Below, one piece after another: positions 8,723-16,555 of a DNA stretch of 19,003 nt. Positions within the stretch are counted from its first letter, which is position 1; the number at the start of each line of letters is the position of its first letter. The notes under the pieces were generated by a model that was given only the letters and a program-made list of their open reading frames with translations, had not been told where the DNA came from and made no database searches. The stretch covers positions 1 to 19,003 of the forward strand of contig JACQZI010000019.1 of the NCBI GenBank assembly GCA_016207825.1, read 5' to 3'. This DNA is from Planctomycetota bacterium (GTDB lineage Bacteria > Planctomycetota > MHYJ01 > JACQXL01 > JACQZI01). Position numbers and translations under genes: made by a program.

Positions 8723-9493
8723 TCAATGGCTCTCTTCTTCGTGAGCCGTTAAAATCATAATATAAATACAGGTCAACGCCGTAAATATGAAGGCCTGTAG
8801 GAATGAGGTAAACACCGCCAACAAAAACATTATCATCAGCAAAATGAAAGGGAATGGGGCAAAAAGCCCGGCGTTTTTGACCAGCCCGACAATAGATAAA
8901 ATTATCATATCCTCCCCAGAAATATTCCCGAAAAGACGCAAAGAAAGCGAAACCGGTTTTATCAATTCTCCCAGAAGATGGATGGGAAACATGAGAGGGG
9001 CCAACGCCCACATAATCGCGCCCTTAGGCGACCCGGCAAAATGCTTAAGATATCCGAGGATACCGTGCGCCCTGATAGCCACTGCCTGGACATAAATTAT
9101 TACGGCGACGGCCAGTGCAATGGTCATATTCCAGTTAGCCGTAGGCGACATCATACCGGGGATTAAACCCATTAAATTAAGGCAGAAAATAAATACAAAA
9201 ACCGTTCCTAAAACGGGCAGGTATTTGCGCCCGCCGTGCCCGATTAACGAATCCAGCAAATTAGCCAGTTTTTCTACGATGACTTCAAAAGCGGATTGGA
9301 ACCGGCCCGGTGTTTTCTTAAGGTTTCGCGAGGCTATGATTGAAACTACCGTCAAAACTATGATAATCAACCAGGCGAAAACGATTAATCCTAAAAGCTG
9401 CTCACCGCGGTGCGAATCCATAAGGAAATCCGGCAGTAAATTATGTTCCTTGAGAATATAATACAAGGCCGTTACAAAAGTCGGCGGATGCAT
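8723..9493 (-). CDS. atpB: ATP synthase F0 a subunit
   Basis: Membrane stator subunit holding the ion half-channels. The 256-residue protein is full length with about five or six hydrophobic segments. It has the essential block LIKPVSLSLRLFGNISGED (177-195), where Arg186 corresponds to E. coli Arg210 facing the c-ring carboxylate. The final helix includes LQAFIFTALTCIYI. It starts ATG 2 bases after the atpI-like stop and ends 37 bases before atpE. The gene order a-c-b-delta follows the standard F-type operon. Ion specificity is better judged from the c subunit. Confidence 0.97.
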   Translation of the reverse strand: MHPPTFVTALYYILKEHNLLPDFLMDSHRGEQLLGLIVFAWLIIIVLTVVSIIASRNLKKTPGRFQSAFEVIVEKLANLLDSLIGHGGRKYLPVLGTVFVFIFCLNLMGLIPGMMSPTANWNMTIALAVAVIIYVQAVAIRAHGILGYLKHFAGSPKGAIMWALAPLMFPIHLLGELIKPVSLSLRLFGNISGEDMIILSIVGLVKNAGLFAPFPFILLMIMFLLAVFTSFLQAFIFTALTCIYIMILTAHEEESH

Positions 9494-9495
9494 TT

Positions 9496-9786
9496 TTACT
9501 TGCCCTTTGCTAAATTAAAGGTTAATAAAATTCCGGTAATTATTATGGGTCCGATTGCCAAACCAACAACAAAATGCGGGGTATCCAACCAGCTTAATCT
9601 GGTTATGCCGTAAATTAAAAGGCCCAGGAAGATGAATTTAGCCAGCAGGATAAAAATCACGGCGATGCGGCTGAGCTTATTTTTAGAGCCCTTTATGCGG
9701 ATTAAAGCGGGAAGGATTAATTTCCATGTCCAGAAAGGGATAATCGCTGATGTAATTCCTATAAGCAAGCTAAACAAAGCGTACAT
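9496..9786 (-). CDS. atpI: ATP synthase subunit I-like membrane protein
   Basis: A 96-residue hydrophobic protein directly upstream of atpB, the normal place of the assembly factor AtpI. It has four hydrophobic stretches (about 3-20, 41-63, 70-90). The C-terminal block TPHFVVGLAIGPIIITGILL resembles the ATP_synt_I pattern of a small-residue-rich helix after a short loop. A basic segment, RIKGSKNKLSR, separates the first and second helices. AtpI proteins assist c-ring assembly and, with AtpZ, have been linked to divalent-cation transport. Sequence conservation in this family is low, so the call rests largely on position and topology. Confidence 0.75.
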   Translation of the reverse strand: MYALFSLLIGITSAIIPFWTWKLILPALIRIKGSKNKLSRIAVIFILLAKFIFLGLLIYGITRLSWLDTPHFVVGLAIGPIIITGILLTFNLAKGK

Positions 9787-9792
9787 AATCTG

Positions 9793-10005
9793 TCATTCTC
9801 TAAAAAACTTGCGCCCCATCCGGTACGCCTGTAAAAAACCGGCCGCCAAACCGATAATCGTAAAGACAATCGCCAGCCAAGGGCCGGTTGATAATATCCT
9901 ATCGCCTAAAAAGCCGATTAAATATCCTACCCCTGTCCCGGCGATGACCGTTGAACCGATGACAAAAACCAGGCCTGTTTTCTGTAAATCACCGCGGGTG
10001 GACAT
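9793..10005 (-). CDS. AtpZ / ATPase_gene1-like small membrane protein
   Basis: The first gene of the ATP synthase operon encodes a 70-residue protein with two transmembrane helices forming a Gly-rich hairpin: about 10-31 (GLVFVIGSTVIAGTGVGYLIG) and 41-60 (GPWLAIVFTIIGLAAGFLQAY). The central DRIL and the GPW turn fit the ATPase_gene1 (AtpZ/AtpQ) family, which accompanies AtpI at the head of many F-ATPase operons. It lies 6 bases before the atpI-like gene. The start ATG at 10003-10005 has only a weak GGAG 12 bases upstream. It is the nearest gene to the promoter at 10036-10064. Confidence 0.8.
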   Translation of the reverse strand: MSTRGDLQKTGLVFVIGSTVIAGTGVGYLIGFLGDRILSTGPWLAIVFTIIGLAAGFLQAYRMGRKFFRE

Positions 10006-10035
10006 TTATTTAAACCGCTCCAGATAAATCACGTA

Positions 10036-10064
10036 ATGATAATACTTATAAAAATTATTGTCAA
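10036..10064 (-). promoter_or_regulatory. Sigma70-type promoter of the ATP synthase operon
   Basis: On the minus strand a perfect -35 TTGACA (10059-10064) is followed by a 17-base AT-rich spacer and the -10 TATCAT (10036-10041). Transcription would start near 10029, giving an untranslated leader of about 24 bases before the first gene at 10005. No other promoter this good is visible inside the operon. Confidence 0.8.
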
Positions 10065-10158
10065 TTAATATGGATAAACAGTTTACTTCCCTGTTTTTAT
10101 ATAACCTATTTCCTTAAATATATCTTAAGATATGCGCTGCCTTTTCCCGATAAAACAA

Positions 10159-10164
10159 TATAAT
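10159..10164 (+). promoter_or_regulatory. Possible -10 box for the L,D-transpeptidase gene
   Basis: A perfect TATAAT lies 31 bases before the ATG at 10196. No convincing -35 hexamer is found 16-19 bases upstream, so the promoter may be weak or activator-dependent. A strong AAGGAGG at 10183-10189 is spaced 6 bases from the start. The region is shared with the divergent ATP synthase promoter. Confidence 0.4.
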
Positions 10165-10195
10165 ACCGCTTTATTTTAATTGAAGGAGGATTAGA

Positions 10196-11431
10196 ATGAA
10201 AAAGTTTATCTTTTTGGTTATTGTCATTGTTGTGGGTTATTTTGTTTACACCAAATATTTCAAGAAACCAGCCGCCCCGGAACCGCCGTCCAATCCTCCG
10301 GTTGCCACACAACCCCCTGCAGCCAACGATGAACAAGTGGTTAATACCGATGGAATGAAACTCTTTAAAGATGGTGAGTTTAAAAGCGCCTCCCGTCAAC
10401 TGGAAAAAGAACTGAAATCAGCTCCGGCAAGCGAACAGCCCACTATCTTAAGCACCCTGGCGCAATGTTATGATAAGCTTGAAAATAAAACCAAGGCAGT
10501 TGAAACCTGGAAGCGCCTGGTAAATGATTTTCCCTCAAGCCAGCTATGCGGAGATGCTTATTACGCCCTAGGCAGGAATGAATCAGAAACAGAAAAACAG
10601 ATGGAAAACTATAAAAACGCGGTGGAAAAATATCCGGAAAGCGCCGGGGCTAAGATGGCTGCCTGTGACCTGGGTGATTATTACCTTTCCCTTGCATCGT
10701 TAAACGAAGTGGAAAGGCAAGCCAAGGCGCGCAAGTGTTATACCCTGGCTTTGAAAAACAATCTCTCCGCGGAAAAAAGAGCGGATGTAAAACGCAAGCT
10801 GGAAGCTATTAACCGCAATCTTTTCTTCTCGAGCATGATTAATCCTTCGGATAGCATCGCTTATAAAATCCAGCCCGGAGATAATATCTGGAAAATTTCC
10901 CGAAACTATAAACTTCCCGAAGGCAGCGACAGCGAAGGGCAACAATACCGCGGTTTAATACGACTTATCAATCATATGCAGACATCGAACATTAGGGCCG
11001 GCGATACCTTGAAAGTCATTACCGGGAAATTCAGCATGGAAGTGGATAAAAGCGCTTTTATATTAACGCTATATCTAAACGGCGAATACATCAAGGAATA
11101 CAAAATAGCCCATGGCAATCCCAAAGAAAGCCCGACGCCCGAAGGCACTTTCCATATCAAGGGAGACAGCCGCCAGGTTAATCCTGTCTGGTATTTTACG
11201 GATAAAACCAAGGGCACGACAGAAGCGATTCCTTTCGGCGACCCACGCCATGTCATCGGCACGCGCTGGATGGGTTTTAAGGAAAACCCTCAATTAGGCA
11301 TTCACGGCACCAGCGCACCTGAAAGTATCGGCAAAGCCGTTACCAACGGTTGTATCAGGCTGGTTAACCAAGAAGTAGAGGAGCTTTTTGATATCGTCGG
11401 CGGTGATACCGAGGTTGTGATCCACGAATAA
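10196..11431 (+). CDS. TPR-LysM-YkuD L,D-transpeptidase
   Basis: Envelope enzyme predicted to make or modify peptidoglycan cross-links or to attach proteins. The 411-residue protein begins with a membrane anchor (3-19) and a Pro-rich linker (25-43). Next come a helical TPR-like region (about 48-205), with repeats around AQCYDKLENKTKAVETW and YKNAVEKYP, and a LysM-type glycan-binding domain (222-274, YKIQPGDNIWKISRNY to RAGDTLKV). The YkuD catalytic domain runs from about 280 to 411. The active-site block is HGT (370-372) through NGCIRL (384-389), with His370, nucleophile Cys386 and Arg388. Asn384 replaces the commoner Ser of SxGC. The start has an excellent Shine-Dalgarno. It is divergent from the ATP synthase operon. 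Confidence 0.93.
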   Translation: MKKFIFLVIVIVVGYFVYTKYFKKPAAPEPPSNPPVATQPPAANDEQVVNTDGMKLFKDGEFKSASRQLEKELKSAPASEQPTILSTLAQCYDKLENKTKAVETWKRLVNDFPSSQLCGDAYYALGRNESETEKQMENYKNAVEKYPESAGAKMAACDLGDYYLSLASLNEVERQAKARKCYTLALKNNLSAEKRADVKRKLEAINRNLFFSSMINPSDSIAYKIQPGDNIWKISRNYKLPEGSDSEGQQYRGLIRLINHMQTSNIRAGDTLKVITGKFSMEVDKSAFILTLYLNGEYIKEYKIAHGNPKESPTPEGTFHIKGDSRQVNPVWYFTDKTKGTTEAIPFGDPRHVIGTRWMGFKENPQLGIHGTSAPESIGKAVTNGCIRLVNQEVEELFDIVGGDTEVVIHE

Positions 11432-11465
11432 CTTTTACATCCCTTTGTTGTTTTTGTAACCGATG

Positions 11466-11502
11466 AAAGGTTTAGCTTCGGGGGAGCCTCCGCCGAACCT
11501 TT
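11466..11502 (+). terminator. Rho-independent terminator after the L,D-transpeptidase gene
   Basis: The arms AAAGG (11466-11470) and CCTTT (11498-11502) and the inner arms TTCGG and CCGAA enclose a GC-rich loop. A T-rich run (ATTTCTTATCTTTT) follows on the plus strand. The structure overlaps the stop codon of the convergent minus-strand gene. It terminates best in the plus direction. Confidence 0.6.
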
Positions 11503-12427
11503 ATTTCTTATCTTTTATCTTTTCCTTCTTTTCTATCTCGTATTGGCTGAAAGTAACGCTTATCGGATTAACTTCATTCCTTCTCTCAAGCACCTTTCCT
11601 TTGCTGTCCAGCATAGTGAATTTCATTGAAGAAAACAGCATGAATTTATCCTGATAAGTATAAGTAAAATCAATTGTTATCCTATCAAGGAAATTGTCTT
11701 CGTTATCCGCCTTGGTAATATCAAGCTGTTTTATTCCCCATAATTTGTTGTATTTCTGGGGAGTTATCGTACCAATCAATTTTTCTTTTTCTGTCCGCAG
11801 CTCGAACTTTGTTATCTGATAATCCTTGTTAATCCAGATAGCCAGTGATTCGAATGGATTTTTTTCTTCCGTCTCTTTCTTACTCCTATCACGCAGGCGG
11901 GGTGTTTTCTTTTCCGATTTTTCCTTCTTCTTGGGAATTGCTTCCACCTTGTTAAGGTTACGAAGGTCCTTGCTTAACACCATTTCATATTTATCCTCAT
12001 CTGAAAGGGAATTTAATGCTTTAACGACTTCATTCACAGGGTTGGCTGCCTGGAATAATTGCCTCATGGCTAATTCCATCAATTGCGCACATATCCTGGT
12101 ATCTTCTCTTCCATCCTCGCCGAAATAAGGAGGGATTTCCCTGGGCTTGACTGTAACCGGCTTATTCGGCTCCCAAGCCAGCTCATAATCGACATTGTCC
12201 AAAATCACCTTGCTCCGCAAATTAACGGATTTAACGATCTCCGGAGATTTAATAAAGCAAGTATAACGACGGAGTTCTTCTTTAGTCAGGTCGTAATAAC
12301 TATCCGCGCATTTTTGGAGTATCTCGCCGGCGGTTTCCTCCTTATCTTCTTTTGCCCCGTCTTCGGCTCTTATGGTTAACCCGGCCATTAATCCAGCCAA
12401 ACACAAACCGATTATAAAATAGCGCAT
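11501..12427 (-). CDS. Secreted protein of unknown function
   Basis: I do not recognise this 308-residue protein. An N-terminal signal peptide is clear (MRYFIIGLCLAGLMAGLTIRA, probable cleavage after Ala21), with no lipobox. The mature part is charged, with a Lys/Glu/Arg-rich low-complexity segment at about 168-191. A beta-rich C-terminal half follows (ITKFELRTEKEKLIGTITP, DRITIDFTYTYQDKFMLFSSMKF). The pattern of alternating strands would fit a LolA/LppX-like lipid-carrier fold, but no motif proves it. GGAGG lies about 5 bases before the ATG. It is convergent with the L,D-transpeptidase and divergent from folC, so operon context gives no clue. Confidence 0.8.
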   Translation of the reverse strand: MRYFIIGLCLAGLMAGLTIRAEDGAKEDKEETAGEILQKCADSYYDLTKEELRRYTCFIKSPEIVKSVNLRSKVILDNVDYELAWEPNKPVTVKPREIPPYFGEDGREDTRICAQLMELAMRQLFQAANPVNEVVKALNSLSDEDKYEMVLSKDLRNLNKVEAIPKKKEKSEKKTPRLRDRSKKETEEKNPFESLAIWINKDYQITKFELRTEKEKLIGTITPQKYNKLWGIKQLDITKADNEDNFLDRITIDFTYTYQDKFMLFSSMKFTMLDSKGKVLERRNEVNPISVTFSQYEIEKKEKIKDKK

Positions 12428-12447
12428 AATGCCTCCATATTTATATT

Positions 12448-12475
12448 TTGACTTAATCCGGATATAAGATATACT
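12448..12475 (+). promoter_or_regulatory. Promoter of folC with a very short leader
   Basis: TTGACT (12448-12453) and TATACT (12470-12475) are separated by 16 bases. Transcription would begin near 12482, about six bases before the ATG at 12488. That fits the absence of a Shine-Dalgarno and suggests nearly leaderless translation. Confidence 0.55.
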
Positions 12476-12487
12476 TTTCTCTTTAAT

Positions 12488-13735
12488 ATGTCAAGCCTAA
12501 AAACAAACGCGTTTAAGGATTATAGTTCCGCATACAGATACCTTTGCCGTTTTACGGATTATGAGCGCATGGTAAAATTCCACTCTCCAAGAAAGGCGTT
12601 TAACCTTAAGAAAATCACCGCCTTCTTAAAGGCGCTCGGCAATCCGCAGGATAAAATAAAAACCATCCATATCGCCGGCACCAAGGGCAAGGGCTCAACC
12701 GCCATTTTCCTGTCCCGCCTGCTTCAGGCAAGCGGGTTTAAAACCGGATTATTCACCTCGCCACATCTGGTTGATTTAAGCGAACGGATTCAGATAAACG
12801 GCGCGCCCATCTCCCGCCATGCCTTTACATATATGATGAATAAGCTTCGCCCATATCTCAAACGCTTTAAACCAACATTTTTTGAGATAATGACCACGCT
12901 TGCCTTGTGTTATTTCGAGGAAGAAAAAGTGGATTATGCGATAATGGAAACCGGACTGGGAGGAAGACTTGATGCGACAAACGCCATAAATCCGCTCCTT
13001 AGCTTAATCACCCGTATAGATTTTGACCACATGGATAAATTAGGCAACACCATTTCTTCTATCGCAAGGGAAAAAGCCGGGATTATCAAGCCTAAAACAC
13101 CAATCTTTACTATAAAACAACTACCTGAGGCAGATAAAGTTATCCGCGCGGTTACCTGCAGGCAAAAATCCCCGTTAAAGATTATCCCGCCATTTTCCGG
13201 TAGGCTTCCGGTTCACGGTCGCCACCAGGAAGAAAACTTTGCCCTCGCCTTAAGCGCCTTAAAATATATCTTACCTAATAAAAACCATGAGCTAAAAACT
13301 AAAATGCCTAGTCTCGCTCTGCCTGCTCGAATCGAGGTTGTCTCCAAAAGCCCTACGACTATTCTGGACACTTCGCATAATCCCGTATCAATCAAGGCGC
13401 TGGTTAAAACCATCAAAGAAGAATTCCTGTATCGAAAATTAATCCTTGTCCTAGGTATCATGCGCGATAAAGAAACGGATAAAATACTTGGGTTTATATT
13501 ACCTCTTGCTGACGCCGTTATATTCACCCGGGCAGACAACCCGCGCTTCCTTGCCCCGATAGAATTCATTCCTTACATAAAAGACATGAAGTTATCCATC
13601 CCGATATTCCTTGAACCTGATTGCAAGGAAGCATTAAAAACAGCACGGGTGCTGGCATCAAAGAAAGATTTGATAGTAATAACGGGCTCGTTCTATCTGG
13701 CAGGGGCGCTGTATAAAAAGTTACATCCGGGTTAA
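12488..13735 (+). CDS. folC: Folylpolyglutamate/dihydrofolate synthase
   Basis: Mur-ligase-like ATP-dependent enzyme adding glutamate to folates, and in many bacteria forming dihydrofolate from dihydropteroate. The 415-residue protein has the P-loop GTKGKGS (64-70), SPHL (91-94), ETGLGGRLDATN (154-165) and His181. Lys196, in REKAG, is the likely carbamylated lysine. The C-terminal Mur-ligase motif DTSHN (294-298) is also present. The family's usual PGR before the C-terminal domain is PAR here (279-281). Preceding it, about 263-274 (PNKNHELKTKMP) is a variable linker. The start is supported because residues 13-40 already align to the family N-terminus. No Shine-Dalgarno is visible. It is convergent with the GH57 gene. 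Confidence 0.93.
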   Translation: MSSLKTNAFKDYSSAYRYLCRFTDYERMVKFHSPRKAFNLKKITAFLKALGNPQDKIKTIHIAGTKGKGSTAIFLSRLLQASGFKTGLFTSPHLVDLSERIQINGAPISRHAFTYMMNKLRPYLKRFKPTFFEIMTTLALCYFEEEKVDYAIMETGLGGRLDATNAINPLLSLITRIDFDHMDKLGNTISSIAREKAGIIKPKTPIFTIKQLPEADKVIRAVTCRQKSPLKIIPPFSGRLPVHGRHQEENFALALSALKYILPNKNHELKTKMPSLALPARIEVVSKSPTTILDTSHNPVSIKALVKTIKEEFLYRKLILVLGIMRDKETDKILGFILPLADAVIFTRADNPRFLAPIEFIPYIKDMKLSIPIFLEPDCKEALKTARVLASKKDLIVITGSFYLAGALYKKLHPG

Positions 13736-13873
13736 TTGTCATTCTGAGCGTAGTGAAGAATCTCATTTCAAGCACAAAAAGAGGCCCTTCCCCCATACCC
13801 AAATGGTTTCCAGTCGGTTGACTGAATACCGAATATCTTTCTATGCCATTTAGGTGCGGGGCGAGGGTGACAG
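13736..13873. repeat. MITE-like full-length palindrome between folC and the GH57 gene
   Basis: The element begins TTGTCATTCTGAGCG right behind the folC stop and ends GCGAGGGTGACA (13861-13872), so the termini are imperfect inverted repeats. Inside, CCCAAATGG (13798-13806) pairs with CCATTTAGG (13846-13854), CCCTTCCCCC pairs loosely with GGGGCGAGGG, and AGTC-ggtt-GACT (13812-13823) forms the tip. No coding potential is seen. It fills the 165-base convergent gap and may act as a bidirectional terminator. Confidence 0.65.
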
Positions 13874-13900
13874 GCTAAAGCTTCAATCTGTTTTGACCTT

Positions 13901-16405
13901 TTAGTGTGAGCCTTCAAGATGAACTCTAAGATAACCGCTCAATTCCTTGAAATGTTTTATCCATATTCTGGCATGGGGATCCCAAGCATCTGCTTTCTTA
14001 TGCATTTCCGGATAAGTCTGCTGCGCCAGGAAAAAGCAAATATTCTGCGCCTGCCACAATTCTGGCTCTAAAGAAAGCTGGGTAAACAGATTGATAAACT
14101 CGGTAACGGTTTCCAATGTCTTTTCATTCCTGGGCGCCACCATCAACCGCTCCATCAGGTGATTAAACACACGGTTTGCCGCTATATTTAAAGCCGTCTT
14201 ATCAAGCTCAACCGGGCGCCTTTTTATCTCTTCCATGACCTGTTTCATTCTGGATAGATCCAATTCTTCGTCTTCCATTGTCTTTTCCCCGAAGGCGTGC
14301 CTGCCCATAGCCGAAAGAAGCGCGTTGTTTAAAATAAAACCGCTGATGGCCGTCAAGGCCTTGGGCATCGGGACTTTTGCCTCGCGTAATATTTCCATCA
14401 AAGGATCGTAGCGTTCGTATATCTGCTGGAAAAACGCCTCGGTATCTTTCATGGTATTAGCGACTATCTGCTCCAGTATCCGGCGCTGGTCATCTTTGAA
14501 CAAATGCCTTAGAGAATAATCGTGCGTTTGGAAATGCTTATCGATAAGATTAATAATTTCAGGAATGCTTCCTTTCATCGTGGCGCTTTTTATTTCCTTC
14601 TTCATTACCGTATACGACTCCTCGTTTATATAAAGGCTGACCCCGCCCAAAAGGTTATGTTCCCCCATATAAAGCATCCCGAAATTGACCATCGTTTCTT
14701 CCAGTGTGATTTTGGATTTTATTCTGGTTTTTCCGAGAATTACTTTATTACGCCCGCTTGTTAAAACTTCGTGATACTCTTTATGTATATTGTAACAATA
14801 AAGCTCGGTTTCTTCTCCGCTTCCGTTACCATTGAATCCATTATGATTAAAAAGGGACATGATGGCGAAGTGCGCGCCTACGCTCACCAAGGTCGCTTCC
14901 ATCGGACGGACCAGCTTTTCGTAAACGATGGCGCCGTTCGGGTAATCCGCAAGGTTGCCTTTCGCCTCGGCTAAATTATTGATGAATACGGGCTCCAAGT
15001 TTTTACCCGTCAGCTCCCTGGTCAACTGGATAGCCCTTGCCGCATACTGCATCACCTGCACAGTTTCTATCCCGGAAATATCGTCAAAGAACCATCCGCA
15101 ACTCGTATACATGAGCATCGTGTGGCGCTGCATTTCCAAGAGCTTGAGCGCGAACATCTTCTTGTTCTGGGAAAGCTTTTCAATTGCGTGCTTCCGGAAA
15201 AACTCGTCTATCGCGTTTTCGGTCCCGTCCGCGTTATGCAAAATCACATCTATATAATCGTTCCTGGCATCCCAGGGGTTTTTCACGTATTGGGCGATGT
15301 CTTTTGCGTAAATATCGCTTAAGCGGTCGCGCAGATCGTCCATCGCCTCCCTCAAGGGATTTCTCCAGGCCTGTTTCCATTCCGGATGTGCGCCGCTGTT
15401 GCACCCGCAATTATTCTGCCAGCGCTCGACCCCGTGGATACAGCTCCATGAGGTGTTTTCTATTATTTCCGCTTCGTACATGGGCGGATGTTTTTCCAGG
15501 AATTCGCCATAGATGGTCAGCTTGGCGAGCTTCTTTGATTCCACGTAATGCAGGCAATATGCCAGGGCCATATCGGCAAAGCGGTGGTGGTGTCCGTAAG
15601 TCTCGCCGTCCGTCGCCACATTGATTAACTGCGCCTCGTCGGACTTTTCCGGCGCCGAACCAATCAGGCGGTTGGCAAAAGCCTCCCCGTTATTCAAAAG
15701 CGTGCCGAAGGCGACTTCCTGGGCTATCGGCCCGTCATAGAAGAACAAGGTTATCCCTTTACCCGAAGGCAGCCTGCAGGCATAAGAGCGCCTCGGGTCT
15801 ATTTTGGCGCCGTTAACATCGTGCCAGGCCGTCTCGCCGATTTTACGGATGCGCTTTGCCTGGTGCGGAGCCAGTATGGTGAATTTTATTCCCTGCTCGA
15901 CGAGTATCTCCAGCGTTTCCAGGTTCACCGCGGTTTCCGGCAGCCACATGCCTTCAGGCTTGCGGCCGAAACGGTATTCGAAATCCCGAATGCCCCAGAT
16001 TACCTGCGTTTCCTTGTCGCGCCGGTTTGCCAGCGGCATGATGATATGGTTATAACCCTGGGCCAACGCCGCGCCGTGCCCGGAAAACTTCTCCTGGCTG
16101 AAGCGGTCGGAATCCTGTATCAGTCGGTAAACCTTCGGGTCGTGCCGCTCCATCCAGGAAAGGAGCGTCGGGCCGAAATTAAAGCTCATCCCGACGTAAT
16201 TGTTGACGATATCCGTGATGAGACCCTTGTTATCCAATATCCGCGAACAGGCGTTCGCCTCGTAACACTCCGCAGTGATGCGCTCGTTCCAGTCATGGTA
16301 AGGCAGGGCGGATTCCTGGAGTTCCACTTCCTCCAGCCACGGATTCTCCCGGGGCGGCTGGTAAAAATGCGAATGTATGCAAAGATATCTCACGGCTCCA
16401 CCCAC
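13901..16405 (-). CDS. GH57-family glycoside hydrolase with DUF3536 region
   Basis: Large GH57-type protein, probably acting on alpha-glucan; the exact reaction is not known. The 834-residue sequence opens with IHSHFYQPPRENPW (10-23), the hallmark of this subgroup. The predicted nucleophile is Glu157 in WLPE, and the second catalytic acid Asp266 is in ATDGETYGHHH. The Cys-rich stretch NNCGCNSGAHPEWKQAWR follows, then a long helical C-terminal half (about 380-834) typical of DUF3536 proteins. The GTG at 16403-16405 has AGGAG 7 bases upstream, contributed by the adjacent hairpin repeat. A second in-frame GTG at 16391-16393 would start just before the conserved block. It lies downstream of glgB on the same strand, so a role in glycogen turnover is likely. 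Confidence 0.9.
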   Translation of the reverse strand: MGGAVRYLCIHSHFYQPPRENPWLEEVELQESALPYHDWNERITAECYEANACSRILDNKGLITDIVNNYVGMSFNFGPTLLSWMERHDPKVYRLIQDSDRFSQEKFSGHGAALAQGYNHIIMPLANRRDKETQVIWGIRDFEYRFGRKPEGMWLPETAVNLETLEILVEQGIKFTILAPHQAKRIRKIGETAWHDVNGAKIDPRRSYACRLPSGKGITLFFYDGPIAQEVAFGTLLNNGEAFANRLIGSAPEKSDEAQLINVATDGETYGHHHRFADMALAYCLHYVESKKLAKLTIYGEFLEKHPPMYEAEIIENTSWSCIHGVERWQNNCGCNSGAHPEWKQAWRNPLREAMDDLRDRLSDIYAKDIAQYVKNPWDARNDYIDVILHNADGTENAIDEFFRKHAIEKLSQNKKMFALKLLEMQRHTMLMYTSCGWFFDDISGIETVQVMQYAARAIQLTRELTGKNLEPVFINNLAEAKGNLADYPNGAIVYEKLVRPMEATLVSVGAHFAIMSLFNHNGFNGNGSGEETELYCYNIHKEYHEVLTSGRNKVILGKTRIKSKITLEETMVNFGMLYMGEHNLLGGVSLYINEESYTVMKKEIKSATMKGSIPEIINLIDKHFQTHDYSLRHLFKDDQRRILEQIVANTMKDTEAFFQQIYERYDPLMEILREAKVPMPKALTAISGFILNNALLSAMGRHAFGEKTMEDEELDLSRMKQVMEEIKRRPVELDKTALNIAANRVFNHLMERLMVAPRNEKTLETVTEFINLFTQLSLEPELWQAQNICFFLAQQTYPEMHKKADAWDPHARIWIKHFKELSGYLRVHLEGSH

Positions 16406-16406
16406 G

Positions 16407-16535
16407 TTGTCACTCCTGCGAAAGCAGGAGTCCTTTCACAATACTGGATTCCCGTTTTCACCCCATGTCCCGCTTTGCGGGACAGGGACTCCCTTTTGGT
16501 CCCCGTAGCGAAGCGGAGCGGGGCGGGAATGACAA
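16407..16535. repeat. MITE-like hairpin element between glgB and the GH57 gene
   Basis: Terminal inverted repeats TTGTCACTCCTGC (16407-16419) and GCGGGAATGACAA (16523-16535) match at 11 of 13 positions. Two internal perfect hairpins are visible: ACTCCTGC-GAAA-GCAGGAGT (16412-16431) and TGTCCCGC-ttt-GCGGGACA (16466-16484). GGGACTCC (16485-16492) and GTCCCCGTAG (shared with the atpG insert) follow. It has no coding capacity. It abuts the GTG of the GH57 gene at 16405 and lies 20 bases from the end of glgB. Confidence 0.75.
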
Positions 16536-16555
16536 TTAAATAATACATATTTATA

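Noticed and set aside
11864-11905. Possible repeat insertion in the secreted protein (segment TPRLRDRSK)
   Set aside because: It has no clear hairpin or shared octamer, and charged linkers of this kind are common without repeats.
13280-13320. Possible repeat insertion in folC (segment NHELKTKMP)
   Set aside because: The linker length is within the family's normal variation and the DNA shows no palindrome.
13566-13802. Minus-strand frame of 78 codons overlapping the folC end
   Set aside because: It lies antisense to folC and within the palindromic element, has no ribosome-binding site and no family resemblance.
15821-16543. Plus-strand open frame of 240 codons
   Set aside because: It is antisense to the well-supported GH57 gene and runs through the hairpin element, so it is a shadow of codon bias.
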